Positions 30,287 through 40,238 of a stretch of 64,000 nucleotides of DNA are shown piece by piece. The stretch is from NCBI GenBank assembly GCA_963716115.1, contig CAVQSZ010000027.1, positions 71,658 to 135,657 on the forward strand, given 5' to 3'. The notes below the pieces were generated by a model that had not been told where the DNA came from, did no database searches, and saw nothing but the letters and a program-made list of their open reading frames with translations. A program made the position numbers and the translations under genes. Origin of the DNA: AP-15 sp963716115. Lineage in GTDB: Bacteria; Pseudomonadota; Alphaproteobacteria; ATCC43930; CGMCC-115725. Each line of letters begins with the position of its first letter. Positions within the stretch are counted from its first letter, which is position 1.

Positions 30287-30542
30287 CGATCAGATCGAGC
30301 GGCCGTTCTGGAGAGGCTCTGTCAATGCCTCTTTCCGCTGTCCCGGCGAACGCCGGGACCCACCTTTCCACCACTCGGCCGCCTGCTTGGGTTTACTGGT
30401 GATCGGTCGACGAACGAACGGGAGGAGCGAGCGCGCCTGCGGCCGGCGTGGGTCCCGGCTTTCCCCACGGATCAAGTCCGTGGGCTGAAGGCCCACGGGA
30501 CAGCGGGAGCCCATGCGGTTCAGCCTCATGCGATCACGCTCT
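30287..30542. repeat. Long interspersed repeat, inverted relative to 22971-23205
   Basis: Close inverted copy of the repeat at 22971-23205. It contains the GTGGGCTGAAGGCCCAC stem near 30480. Together the two copies bound a 7-kb segment holding mlaC-like, ftsH, mmgE/prpD-like and sugar dehydrogenase-like genes. Confidence 0.7.
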
Positions 30543-31092
30543 AATCCAAGAGTACGACTTGAAATGAGTCTTTATATGTCAATAGGTTCGTCGTTCCCGC
30601 GAAAGCGCAGGGCTTTCCGGGGAAAATCCGGCTGCACGCCAAGCAGGGTTCAATCTCGGATCGAACCACGCAAAAGTTGTCTTGGCCGGGCTTGGCCCGG
30701 CCATCCACGCCTTCGAGCGTCCGGAGGCAAGACGTGGATGCCCGGCACAAGGCCGGGCAAGACGACTATAACTTGTATTCTGACAACGTCAAACTTGCGT
30801 AGATCGCAGACCGAAATTTCCCCGGACAGCCCTGCGCGAAAGCGGGAACCCAGTGCTCCAAGAGCTCAACGGTTCCCCCTGTTCATGCCAGGGGCAGGCT
30901 CTGGACCCCCGCTTTCCCCACGGGACAAGCTCGTGGGCTGAAGGCGCACGGGGCGACGATAACCCACTGAAATAACGGGCTTCATTTCGGGTCGGACACT
31001 AAGATCTGGTTGCGGGAACCAGACATTTGACTCCCTTGATCGGGCAGGCCGGGCGACCCGCCGGGCGGCGTCCGCCGGCGGCAGGCGATCCG
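30543..31092. repeat. Gene-free region made of several repeat elements
   Basis: Bases 30551-30600 and 30838-31005 are inverted counterparts of 27830-27780 and 27785-27632. Bases 30675-30770 belong to the TGGCCGGGCTTGGCCCGGCC type also found near 3650 and 60395. No gene is supportable across this stretch. Confidence 0.65.
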
Positions 31093-32715
31093 TTAAACCG
31101 CCGCCTTCGCCCGCTCGCGCAGCACGAATTTTTGGATCTTGCCGGTCGAGGTCTTGGGCAGCGGGCCGAACAGCACTGTGCGCGGGATCTTGAAGCGGGC
31201 GAGGCGGTCGCGGCAGAAGGCGATGATCTCGTCCGCGGTGGCGGTCGCGTCGGGCTTCAGGGTGACGAAGGCGCAAGGGGTCTCGCCCCAGGTCGGGTCG
31301 GGGCGGGCGACGACGGCGGCTTCGAGCACCGCCGGGTGGCGGTAGAGCGCGTCCTCGACCTCGATCGTCGAGATGTTCTCGCCGCCCGAGATGATGATGT
31401 CCTTCGAGCGGTCCTTGATCTCGACATAGCCGTCGGGGTGGGCGACCGCGAGGTCGCCGGTGTGGAACCAGCCGCCGGCGAAGGCCTCGCGGGTCGCCCG
31501 CGGGTTCTTCAGATAGCCCTTCATGACGATGTGGCCGCGCATGAAGATTTCGCCCATCGTCGCCCCGTCGGCCGGCACCGGGGCGAGGCTCTCGGGGTCG
31601 GCCACCATCAGCCCGTCGAGCACCGGGTAGCCGACCCCCTGGCGCGCCTTGAGCCGCGCGCGCTCCGCGGCCGGCAATGCGTCCCATTCGTCATGCCAGG
31701 CGCAGACGACCGCGGGCCCGTAGACCTCGGTCAGCCCGTAGACATGGGTGATATGGAAGCCCAGCCCCTCCATGCCCTCGATCACCGCCGCCGGCGGCGC
31801 CGCGCCGGCGGTCATCATCTCGACCGGGCCCGGCAGCTTCTGCTGGCGCGCGTTGAGCAGCATGTTCATGACCACCGGCGCGCCGCACAAATGGGTGACC
31901 CCCTCGCGCGCGATCGTCTGGTAGATCGCGGCGGCCTCGACCCGGCGCAGGCAGACATGGGTCCCGGCGAGCGCCGTCACCGTCCACGGAAAGCACCAGC
32001 CGTTGCAGTGGAACATCGGCAGGGTCCACAGATAGACCGGGTGCTGGCGCATGCCCCAGACGAGGATGTTGCCGAGCGCGTTCAGATAGGCGCCGCGGTG
32101 GTGGTAGACGACCCCCTTGGGGTTGCCGGTAGTGCCCGAGGTGTAGTTGAGGGCGATCGCCTCCCATTCGTCTCCCGGCGTCCGCCCGGCGAAATCCGGG
32201 TCGCCGGCGGCGAGAAAGGTTTCGTAATCGGTCTCGCCGAGACGCCGGCCGCCGGGCCCCGCGGGATCGGCGATGTCGATGACGACGGGCTTAGGGTCGA
32301 GCCGCGCCAGCGCCTCGGCGACGACCGGGGCGAATTCGGTGTCGGCGATCAGCACCTTCGCCTCGCCGTGGCGCAGGATGAAGGCGACCGTCTCGGGGTC
32401 GAGGCGGGTGTTGAGCGCGTTCAGCACCGCGCCCGCCATCGGCGCGCCGAAATGCGCCTCGAAGGCCTCGGGGATGTTGGGCGCCATCAAGGCCACGGTG
32501 TCGCCGCGGCCGATCCCCAGCGCCGCCAGCGCCGAGGCGAGCCGGCGGCAGCGCTCCAGCGCCTGGCGCCAGCTGTAGCGCCGGCCGCCATAGGCGACCG
32601 CCAGGCGCTCCGGATAGACCGAGGCCGCGCGCAGCAGAAACCCGATCGGGGTCAGCGGCGCGTAGTTGGCCGGGTTCTTGCCGAGCCCCGCCTCGTAGGG
32701 ATGGGTCGCGTCCAT
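31093..32715 (-). CDS. Acyl-CoA synthetase (AMP-forming)
   Basis: 540-residue member of the adenylate-forming superfamily that activates a carboxylic acid to acyl-AMP and then acyl-CoA. The P-loop is YTSGTTGNPKG near residue 180; then GLTEVYGP (A5 region), GWFHTGDLAVAHPDGY (A7), KDRSKDIIISGGENIS (A8) and the catalytic Lys in KTSTGKIQKF near the end. It most resembles medium-chain acid or methylmercaptopropionate-type CoA ligases, but the substrate cannot be fixed. The ATG at 32715 follows GGAGGAAACCGACC. It is divergent from the YqjI-like repressor across 200 bases that hold an AT-rich palindrome. Confidence 0.88.
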   Translation of the reverse strand: MDATHPYEAGLGKNPANYAPLTPIGFLLRAASVYPERLAVAYGGRRYSWRQALERCRRLASALAALGIGRGDTVALMAPNIPEAFEAHFGAPMAGAVLNALNTRLDPETVAFILRHGEAKVLIADTEFAPVVAEALARLDPKPVVIDIADPAGPGGRRLGETDYETFLAAGDPDFAGRTPGDEWEAIALNYTSGTTGNPKGVVYHHRGAYLNALGNILVWGMRQHPVYLWTLPMFHCNGWCFPWTVTALAGTHVCLRRVEAAAIYQTIAREGVTHLCGAPVVMNMLLNARQQKLPGPVEMMTAGAAPPAAVIEGMEGLGFHITHVYGLTEVYGPAVVCAWHDEWDALPAAERARLKARQGVGYPVLDGLMVADPESLAPVPADGATMGEIFMRGHIVMKGYLKNPRATREAFAGGWFHTGDLAVAHPDGYVEIKDRSKDIIISGGENISTIEVEDALYRHPAVLEAAVVARPDPTWGETPCAFVTLKPDATATADEIIAFCRDRLARFKIPRTVLFGPLPKTSTGKIQKFVLRERAKAAV

Positions 32716-32870
32716 GGTCGGTTTCCTCCGGGAGCGCGTTATTCTGGCGCCCTCGCCGGCGCTGTCGAGCGGCTTGATAACGGTCCATTCGGCTCTCCGT
32801 TTTCCAAGCGGCAAGCCGGAGGCTCTCTCGCGGCATATTTTTCGGCAGGCCCCACTTGCAATCGGTATAT

Positions 32871-32884
32871 TTAGATATATCTAA
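32871..32884. promoter_or_regulatory. Palindromic operator candidate for the PadR-family repressor
   Basis: TTAGATATATCTAA is a perfect 14-base palindrome, strikingly AT-rich in this genome. It lies 35 bases before the repressor ATG and 155 bases before the divergent acyl-CoA ligase start. PadR-family repressors bind such palindromes in their own promoters, so autorepression is likely; control of the ligase is possible. Confidence 0.6.
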
Positions 32885-32918
32885 TTTTTCGTTATGTCGA
32901 AACATACTCGGAAAACCA

Positions 32919-33500
32919 ATGAACCATCAACACTCTCATAACGATCATGGCCGTCGCTTCGGCCGCGCAGAGCACAGCCAAGACGGCCGGGATCTCGGTC
33001 ATAACCGGCTCGGACGGCAGAGACGCGGAGGAGGTGGCCTCGGCCGTTTCTTCGCCCACGGCGACCTTCGCTTGGTCATCCTGCATCTCATCGCCGAGAA
33101 GCCCCGGCATGGGTACGAGATCATCAAGGAGATAGAGGAGCAGGTCGCCGGCGCCTATAGCCCCAGTCCGGGCGTCATCTATCCGACGCTGACCCTACTC
33201 GAGGAGCTCGGCTATGTGACCGTCAGCGCCGGCGAGGGTGGGAAGAAGCTGCACGAGATTACCGCGGAGGGCCGATCTTTCCTCGACGCCAACCGCCCTG
33301 CGATGGATGCCCTGCTCGCCCGGATGGCCGAGACCAGCCGTGTCCATGGCGGCGGCACGGCACCGCAAATTCTGCGGGCGACCGAGAATCTGAAGCTTGC
33401 GCTGAGACTTCGCCTCTCGCGCGGGCCGCTCAGCGAGGAGCAAATCAACGCCGTGGCTGCGGCGATCGACGCCGCGGCTACCGGCGTGGAGCGAACCTGA
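32919..33500 (+). CDS. YqjI-like PadR-family transcriptional repressor
   Basis: 193 residues. A His/Gly/Arg-rich N-terminus (MNHQHSHNDHGRRFGR, then RGGGGLGRFF) precedes the PadR winged helix HGDLRLVILHLIAEK ... HGYEIIKEIEEQ ... SPSPGVIYPTLTLLEELGYV, and a helical C-terminal domain follows. The order and wording match E. coli YqjI, where the His-rich arm binds nickel or iron and controls a ferric reductase gene. Here the arm has fewer histidines and no cysteines, and no reductase gene is adjacent. Metal sensing is therefore an inference. Its promoter holds the palindrome at 32871. Confidence 0.82.
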   Translation: MNHQHSHNDHGRRFGRAEHSQDGRDLGHNRLGRQRRGGGGLGRFFAHGDLRLVILHLIAEKPRHGYEIIKEIEEQVAGAYSPSPGVIYPTLTLLEELGYVTVSAGEGGKKLHEITAEGRSFLDANRPAMDALLARMAETSRVHGGGTAPQILRATENLKLALRLRLSRGPLSEEQINAVAAAIDAAATGVERT

Positions 33501-33557
33501 TAAAGCTGGCGTCGAGGGTCGATCTCCTTTCTGAGCGCTTCATTGCACCCTCCGCGC

Positions 33558-36500
33558 TCATTCGCGGCCCAGCAATTCCTGGACCGGCGGCGGCATGCCG
33601 AAATTCGGCTGGAACAGCCGGCGCAGAAATCCGGGCGCCAGCACGCTCAGCGGGTTGACCGAGATTTCGGGGTCGGCGCTCGACCCGGTCAGCCGATAGC
33701 TCGCAGCGAACAGGCCCTGCCCCTCGCCGCCGAGGAGCAGGGCGCCGATCACCGGGATGTTGCCGAGGATCGAGTTCAGCGTGTAGGCCGGCACCAGCGT
33801 CCCTTGCAGGTCGAGCCGGTCGCGGCCGGTGTCGACCTCGCCGTTCGCCGTCGCGCCGATCGCCCCGCCATAGGCGAGCAGCCGCTCGACCAGGAGACGC
33901 CCGTCGCGGTAGGCGAAATCGCCGCGCAAGGTCGAGAACGGGATGCCGTTGCCGGCGAGCATGCTGGCGACCGCGGGGAGCGAGGCGAGCGACAGGATGC
34001 GGGCAAAGACCGGCGCGCGCACGAGATGGTAATCCTCGCCCTCGACATGCCCGTGCAGGACGCGCCCGCCGTCCTGGTCCGAGACGTGGCCGGTGACGAC
34101 GACGCGCCCGCCGACGATATTGTCGGTGACGCCGAGCAGGCTCAAGGTCGAGCCCAGATCGTCGGAGCGAAAGTCGAGGCCGCGCCTGCCGGCGTCGACG
34201 CCGAACCGCAGGGCGAGCGCCCGCCCGTTGACAAAGCGGGCGTCGGCCCGCGCCGACCGCCAATAGCCGCCGTCGCGGACAAGCTGCGTCGTCACGTTGC
34301 GCAGCTCGCGGCCGGGGCCGAGGATCAATTGCCCGAACCGGGCGTCGATCGCCAGCGACGCGCCGGTCTCCGAGCCGTTCTCGTCCGAGCCCTTGATCCA
34401 GCGGCCGAGGTCGAGCCTGGGGCCGCGCAGGTCGGCGCGCCAGCCGCCCTCGGGCCGCCGGGCGACGGTCCCGCCGAGGTCGCTGCCGGCGATGGCGAGG
34501 CGCTCGATCTCGATCCGGCCGACGCGCCTGCGGTCCGGCGTCAGGGTCAGCGCCAGCCGCGCGTCGAGCCCGGCCGCCCTGGCCTCGATCCGCGGCAGGC
34601 GCGTGATCTCGTCGTCTTTGAGATCGAGCGCGAGGGTCGCCGTCGCCGCGGCGCCGGGAGGCTTGCGCCAGCCCGCCTCCCACACCGACAGGCTCGCCTG
34701 GCGAAGGTCGAGCAGCACCTCGGCCTCGGCGCGCCCGGCGTCGAACGTCTTGTAGGCGAGGTCGACCGCGACCGGCCCGGAAAGCCGATCGGGGGCGAAA
34801 TCCAGCCCGAGCCGCCGCCGCGCCTCGTCGTCGACGGTCAGGGCGACATGGTAGCGGGCGCGCGGACCGGATTTGGGCTTGAAGCTGAGGCTGGCGTCGA
34901 GCTTTGAGGGGATCATATCGAAGCGCGCATCGCCGTGGAGGCGCGCTCCGGCGCGGCTGATTTCGAGCGCAAAATCGCCCGCGCTGATGCCGCGGCCCAG
35001 CGCGACCTCGGGTATCGCAACACCGGTCAGGGTCGCCTTCGCGCCATATTCGACCTGGGCGATCCTCAAGTCGCGCAGCAGCGGCAGCCTGAAGTGAAGG
35101 CTGGTCTCGAACCGCCCGGCTGCCCGCGCCGGGTCGATGCCGATCTCGTGTGCGTAGCGCAGCGGCTTCGCGTCGAGGGCTTCGAGGACATCGCGCAGCG
35201 GCCCGGCAAGCGCGAGGTCGATGGCGAGCCATTCGACCGGCGACCCGAGCTCGGTGATCTGCAGCGATCCGCCGGTCAGGCGCACCGATTTGACCATGCC
35301 GCTGCGTGGCGTGAAGGTCAGCGTCTTGCCCTCGAAATGCGCCTCGCCGCTGACCTTGCGCGCCGGCGGCAGCCCGGTCAGGTAGTTGATCGTCAGATCG
35401 CGATACCGGATCGAGCCGCGCGCCGAAACGATCTCGGCCGCGCGCGCCGCCGGGTCGAGCTCGATCCCGAGCCGGATTGCGGCTTCTTCCAGGAGCCCGC
35501 CGCCGATATTGGCCAGCACCCAGCGCCGCCCGCCGGGGCCCAGGCCGGGCGGCCACAGGCTTTCGAGCTGCGCCACCGGGAGATCGCTGAGGCTGACCTG
35601 CAGCTCGCCGGGCAGGCGCGCGGCCGCGGCGCCGCCGTTTGCGATCAACGCCGGGGTGACCCCGTCGAGATTGCCCTTTACGGTAAGCACGGCGCCGCCG
35701 CCGAGATCGAGCCCGAGCCTGACCAGCCGGAGCTGATCGGCCTCCGGCGCGTAGACCGCGTGGAGCTCGCCTTGCCGCACCGCCACGGCGCCTTCCGGCA
35801 ACAGCTCGCTCTTGAGCGAGCCCTTGCCGAAGCCCAGGTCGATCCGCACCCCCTCGCTGGCGGGCCCGGCGAGGTCGAGGCGGGTCGTCAACGCCCCGGA
35901 GACCGGAAAATCGACAGCCGACAACGGCGCCAGCCAGGGCGCGAGCGAGGCCAGCGCGGCCGGCTCGAACGCGCCGACCTCAACGACGAGATCGAGCGTG
36001 CGCTCGGCCGAGGAATAGCGCCAGCCGGCATGCAGCTCAGGCGGCCGCGCGCCGATCGGCACGGCCAGCGACAGATCGCCGGCAAGGCCCCGCGGGTCGC
36101 GCGTCGCCGAGGCGTCGATGCGGTTGGCTTGCCAGCGCCGGCCGGCGCGGCGGTCGTCGAGGACAAACGTGGCGTCGCGCACCGTGACCTGACGCAGCGT
36201 TTCCAGCGCGGTTCCGGGGGGTGGCCGGCCGGCCGCCTCTTCGAGGGCGTCGAGGCCGAAGCCCGGCGCGCCGTTCTCCTGGTCGCCGAGCCATATTCGC
36301 ACCGCGCCATCCGCCTCGCGAATGAGGCGCAGCACCGGGCGCTCGACGACGAGCCGGGTCGGCGCGAGGCGGCCGCGCAGCAGCGAGCGCAGGCTGAAGC
36401 TCGCCGACACCGCCGGAAGCCTCACGACCGGCTCGCCGTCCCGGCGCGACACGCGAACGCCGTCGAGCTGCAGATCGAGCTGGTGGGTGTCGCGGTCGAT

Positions 36501-36641
36501 GCCGAAGCGCACGCCGGCGACGGCGACATGAAGCTCGCCCGCGGACCGGTTGAGGGCTTCCTGCACCCAGGGCGTCAACCGGGCGAGGTCGACCGGGCCT
36601 TGCGTCAGGCGCCACAGGCCGAACCCGGCGAGCAGGATCAC
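33558..36641 (-). CDS. AsmA/YhdP-like inner-membrane protein (DUF3971 and AsmA-like C-terminal regions)
   Basis: At least 1,027 residues. The frame is open upstream of 36641 and encodes a basic stretch and the membrane helix LLIGLGSFAAVVILLAGF, so the true start is upstream. A long beta-strand-rich region with repeated LxxVxGxx patterns follows. The C-terminal part has VVTGHVSDQDGGRVLHG, LAYGGAIGATANGEVDTGRD and ILGNIPVIGALLLGG, typical of the YhdP/AsmA group that bridges the periplasm and moves phospholipid to the outer membrane. No ATG or GTG exists in any frame between 36642 and 36800. It is divergent from glnE. Product class is firm; the start is not. Confidence 0.8.
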   Translation of the reverse strand: MILLAGFGLWRLTQGPVDLARLTPWVQEALNRSAGELHVAVAGVRFGIDRDTHQLDLQLDGVRVSRRDGEPVVRLPAVSASFSLRSLLRGRLAPTRLVVERPVLRLIREADGAVRIWLGDQENGAPGFGLDALEEAAGRPPPGTALETLRQVTVRDATFVLDDRRAGRRWQANRIDASATRDPRGLAGDLSLAVPIGARPPELHAGWRYSSAERTLDLVVEVGAFEPAALASLAPWLAPLSAVDFPVSGALTTRLDLAGPASEGVRIDLGFGKGSLKSELLPEGAVAVRQGELHAVYAPEADQLRLVRLGLDLGGGAVLTVKGNLDGVTPALIANGGAAAARLPGELQVSLSDLPVAQLESLWPPGLGPGGRRWVLANIGGGLLEEAAIRLGIELDPAARAAEIVSARGSIRYRDLTINYLTGLPPARKVSGEAHFEGKTLTFTPRSGMVKSVRLTGGSLQITELGSPVEWLAIDLALAGPLRDVLEALDAKPLRYAHEIGIDPARAAGRFETSLHFRLPLLRDLRIAQVEYGAKATLTGVAIPEVALGRGISAGDFALEISRAGARLHGDARFDMIPSKLDASLSFKPKSGPRARYHVALTVDDEARRRLGLDFAPDRLSGPVAVDLAYKTFDAGRAEAEVLLDLRQASLSVWEAGWRKPPGAAATATLALDLKDDEITRLPRIEARAAGLDARLALTLTPDRRRVGRIEIERLAIAGSDLGGTVARRPEGGWRADLRGPRLDLGRWIKGSDENGSETGASLAIDARFGQLILGPGRELRNVTTQLVRDGGYWRSARADARFVNGRALALRFGVDAGRRGLDFRSDDLGSTLSLLGVTDNIVGGRVVVTGHVSDQDGGRVLHGHVEGEDYHLVRAPVFARILSLASLPAVASMLAGNGIPFSTLRGDFAYRDGRLLVERLLAYGGAIGATANGEVDTGRDRLDLQGTLVPAYTLNSILGNIPVIGALLLGGEGQGLFAASYRLTGSSADPEISVNPLSVLAPGFLRRLFQPNFGMPPPVQELLGRE

Positions 36642-36778
36642 GACGGCGGCAAAGGAGCCCAGCCCGATCAGCAGGCGATGGGCGTGGCGTCCGGCGCGGC
36701 TTGCGGCCGAGCGGCGGCGGGGCCGCTTCCGTGGCTTGCGCGGCGCCGGACCCTCGCGGCTCGGGCCGGGGGCAGCCG

Positions 36779-39777
36779 ATGATGCTGCTATCTCGGCTCT
36801 CCCCCGACGGCGGCGGGCTGCCGCAACCGGCCGACCCGCGCCGGCTCGGCCTCGGGCTCGAAGCCTGGGAGGAGGCGTTGGCCGCGGCGAGCGGCGACCC
36901 GGAGGCCGAGGCCGCGCGCCGCTGGAGCGCGACGCCGCCCGGCCGGCGCCTGCTCGCGGCGATTTTCGGCAACAGCCCGTTTCTCGGCGACGTCGCGCTG
37001 CGCGAGCGGCCCTTTCTGACCCGCCTGGTCGAGGCCGGCCCCGATCCGCTGCTCGCCGAGACCGTCGCGGCCGTCGAAGCGCCGCAGGATCCGGGCGAAG
37101 ACATCGAGGCTCTGATGCGCCGGCTGCGAATCGCCAGGCGCCGGGTCGCGCTGCTCGCCGCCGTGGCCGAGCTCGCCGGGGTCTGGTCGCTCGAAGAGCA
37201 GACCGCCGCGCTGAGCCGCTTTGCCGACGCGGCGCTGGGCGCGGCGCTGCGCCATCTGCTGCGCCAGGCGGCGCGCGGCGGCGCGATCGAGCTCGCCGAT
37301 GCGCAAGAGCCCGAGCGCGACAGCGGGCTCATTGTCCTCGGCATGGGCAAGCTCGGCGGCGGCGAGCTCAATTACTCGAGCGATATCGACCTGATCCTTC
37401 TGTTCGATGCGGCAAAGGCGCGGGTGGCCGCGCGGGCCGGCGCGCAACCCTTCTTCGTCCGCCTCGCCCGCGACCTGGTGCGCATTCTCGACGAACGCAC
37501 CGGCGATGGCTACGTCTTCCGCACCGATTTGCGGCTGCGGCCGGACCCGGCCTCGACCCCGCTGGCGATGTCGGTCGCCGCCGCGCTGACCTATTACGAG
37601 AGCGTCGGCCAGAACTGGGAGCGGGCCGCGCTGATCAAGGCCCGCCCCGTGGCCGGCGACCGCGCCGCCGCCGACTGGTTTCTGCGCGAATTGCAGCCCT
37701 TCATCTGGCGCAAGAACCTCGATTTCGCGGCGATCTCGGACATCCACTCGATCAAGCGCCAGATCAACGCGCATCGCGGCGGCGGCCGGATCGCGATCGA
37801 AGGCCACGACATCAAGCTCGGCCGCGGCGGCATCCGCGAGATCGAGTTCTTCGCCCAGACCCAGCAATTGATCTGGGGCGGGCGGGCGCCGGAATTGCGC
37901 GTCGGGCCGACCTGCGAGGCGCTGCGCCGCCTTGCCGAGCTCGGCCGCATCGATCGGGCGACGGCGGCGGCGCTGACCGACGATTATCGCTTCCTGCGCC
38001 GCCTCGAGCACCGGCTGCAGATGGTCGACGACGCGCAGACCCACGCCCTGCCGGCGGACCGCGCCGGCGTCGCGCGGATCGGGGTGTTCCTCGGCTACCC
38101 GCAGGCCGACGCCTTTGTCGCCGACCTCGGCCGCCACCTGGCCTCGGTCGAGCGGCACTACGCGCGAGCTGTTCGAGCAGGCCCCGAGCCTCTCCGGCCC
38201 CGGCAGCCTGGTCTTCACCGGGGTCGAGGACGATCCCGACACCTTGCGCACCCTGAAGGGGCTCGGCTTTGCCGAGCCCTCGGCGGTCGCGGCGCTGGTG
38301 CGCGGCTGGCACCATGGACGGCTGCGGGCGACGCGCAGCCAGCGGGCGCGCGAGATCCTGACCGAGCTGGTCCCCGAGCTGCTGCGCACCTTCGGCGCGA
38401 CCTCGCACCCGGACGCGGCGTTGCGGCGCTTCGATCAGTTCCTGTCGCGCCTGCCGGCCGGGGTGCAGCTGTTCTCGCTGTTCCACGCCAATCCCGCCCT
38501 CCTGGCGCTGGTCGCCGAGATCATGGCCGGCGCGCCGCGCCTGGCCGACCAGCTGGCGCAGCGCCCGGCGCTGCTCGACGCGGTGCTGACCGAGGGCTTT
38601 TTCGCGGCCGCCGCCGGACCGCGCCGAGCTCGCCGCCGATCTCGACCGGGCGCTGGCCCATGCGCGCGATTACGAGGACGCGCTCGACGCATTGCGGCGC
38701 TGGGCCGGCGACCGCCGGTTCCAGATCGGCGTCCAGCTCTTGCGCCGCGGGCTCGACGGCGCGCAGGCCGGCGCGGCGCTCGCCGACATCGCGGAAACGG
38801 TGCTGGCGGCGCTGGTCCCGGTGGCCGAGGCCGAGCTCGCGCGGCGGCACGGGCGGGTCGCGGGCGGCGCCCTGGCGGTGATCGGGATGGGCCGCCTCGG
38901 CAGCCGCGAGATGACCCTCGCCTCCGACCTCGACCTGATCGTGATCTATGACGCGCCGGCCGCGAGCGACATGTCCGACGGCCCCCACCCGCTCGCCGTC
39001 AGCGCCTATTACGCGCGGCTGAGCCAGCGGCTGATCGCCGCGGTGACCGCGCCGACCGCCGAGGGCCCGCTCTACCCGGTCGACATGCGGCTGCGGCCGT
39101 CGGGCGCGGCGGGGCCGATCGCCTCGAGCTTCGCCGCCTTCGCCCGCTACCAGCGCGAAGCCGCCTGGACCTGGGAGCACATGGCGCTGACCCGGGCGCG
39201 CCCGGTCGCCGGCGACATCGGCTTGCGGCGCCGGATCGGCGAGACGATCGAGGCGGTGCTGCGCGCGCCGCGCGACCCGGCCCGGCTGGTGATCGACGTC
39301 GCCGACATGCGCCGGCGGATCGCCGAGGAGCGCCCGCGCCCCTCGCCCTGGGATCTGAAGAACCGGCCGGGCGGCCTGATCGACCTCGAGTTCATCGCGC
39401 AGTTCCTGATGCTGCGCGAGGCCGCGACGAGGCCGCGCCTGCTGCGTCGCGGGACGACCGACGCGCTGCGGGCGCTGGGCGAAGCCGGGGTTCTGCCGCG
39501 GCCGGCGCAGGACGAGCTGGTCGCGGCCGCGGCGCTGCTGCGCCATGTGCAGGCGCTGCTGACCCTGCTCGGCGACGGGCCGCCCGAAGGGGGCGCCTTC
39601 AGCGAGCCCGACGCCGCCACCCTGGCGCGCTGCGCCGGTGCTGTTGACTTCGCCCGGCTCGACGCGGATATCACCACCGCCGCCGCGCGCGTGCGCCGCT
39701 GGTACGAGCGCCTGATCGAGGAGCCGGCGCGGCGCGCCGCGCAAACGGCGGCCGGGAAGACAGGAGAAGACCGATGA
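36779..39777 (+). CDS. glnE: Glutamine synthetase adenylyltransferase/adenylyl-removing enzyme, two frameshifts
   Basis: Bifunctional enzyme that adenylylates glutamine synthetase when nitrogen is plentiful and removes AMP when it is scarce, under PII control. Two nucleotidyltransferase domains are present: the N-terminal removase with GMGKLGGGELNYSSDIDL near 37350, and the C-terminal transferase with GMGRLGSREMTLASDLDL near 38890. Each has the GS(R/G)-DxD metal pattern. Helical regulatory regions lie between. Two one-base insertions, near 38165 and 38622, break the frame; removing one base at each restores a continuous protein of about 1,000 residues, normal for GlnE. The start at 36779 precedes a second ATG; the ribosome site is weak. 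bcp overlaps its stop. Confidence 0.93.
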
Positions 39778-40238
39778 GCGTCGAGCTCGGCGACAAGGCC
39801 CCCGATTTCACATTGCCCACCGACGGCGGCGGCGAGGTCACGCTGTCGAAGCTGCACGGCAAGAAGGTGGTGCTCTATTTCTATCCGAAGGACGACACCT
39901 CGGGCTGCACCGCCGAGGCCTGCGGCTTCCGCGATTCGTTTCCCGATTACGGCGGGGCCGACGCGGTGGTGATCGGGGTCTCGAAGGACAGCGTCGCCTC
40001 GCACGACAAGTTCAAGAAAAAGCACGAGCTGCCGTTCATCCTCGCCTCCGACGCCGGCGCCGAGGCGTGCGAGAAATACGGCGTCTGGGTCGAGAAGAGC
40101 ATGTACGGGCGCAAATACATGGGGATCGAGCGCGCGACCTATCTGATCGACGGGGAAGGGGTGGTGCGCGGCCTCTGGCGCAAGGTGCGGGTGCCGGGCC
40201 ACGTCGCCGAAGTGCTGAAGGCGGCGCGCGCCCTCTGA
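39774..40238 (+). CDS. bcp: Thioredoxin-dependent peroxiredoxin Bcp (PrxQ)
   Basis: 154-residue AhpC/TSA-fold peroxidase that reduces hydrogen peroxide and organic peroxides using thioredoxin. The peroxidatic site is KDDTSGCTAEACGFRD near residue 45, with the Cys-x4-Cys pair of the PrxQ type that forms an intramolecular disulfide. FYPKDDTSGCT and KKHELPFILASDA are also family landmarks. Its ATG overlaps the glnE stop (ATGA), so it should be translationally coupled to glnE; this neighbour pair is common in alphaproteobacteria. Confidence 0.95.
   Translation: MSVELGDKAPDFTLPTDGGGEVTLSKLHGKKVVLYFYPKDDTSGCTAEACGFRDSFPDYGGADAVVIGVSKDSVASHDKFKKKHELPFILASDAGAEACEKYGVWVEKSMYGRKYMGIERATYLIDGEGVVRGLWRKVRVPGHVAEVLKAARAL

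Noticed and set aside
22971..31005. Composite transposon or insertion sequence
   Set aside because: The inverted repeats have no transposase gene inside or nearby and no clear target-site duplication.
30168..31005. CRISPR array
   Set aside because: Repeats here are different elements of 100-250 bases, not short regularly spaced units.
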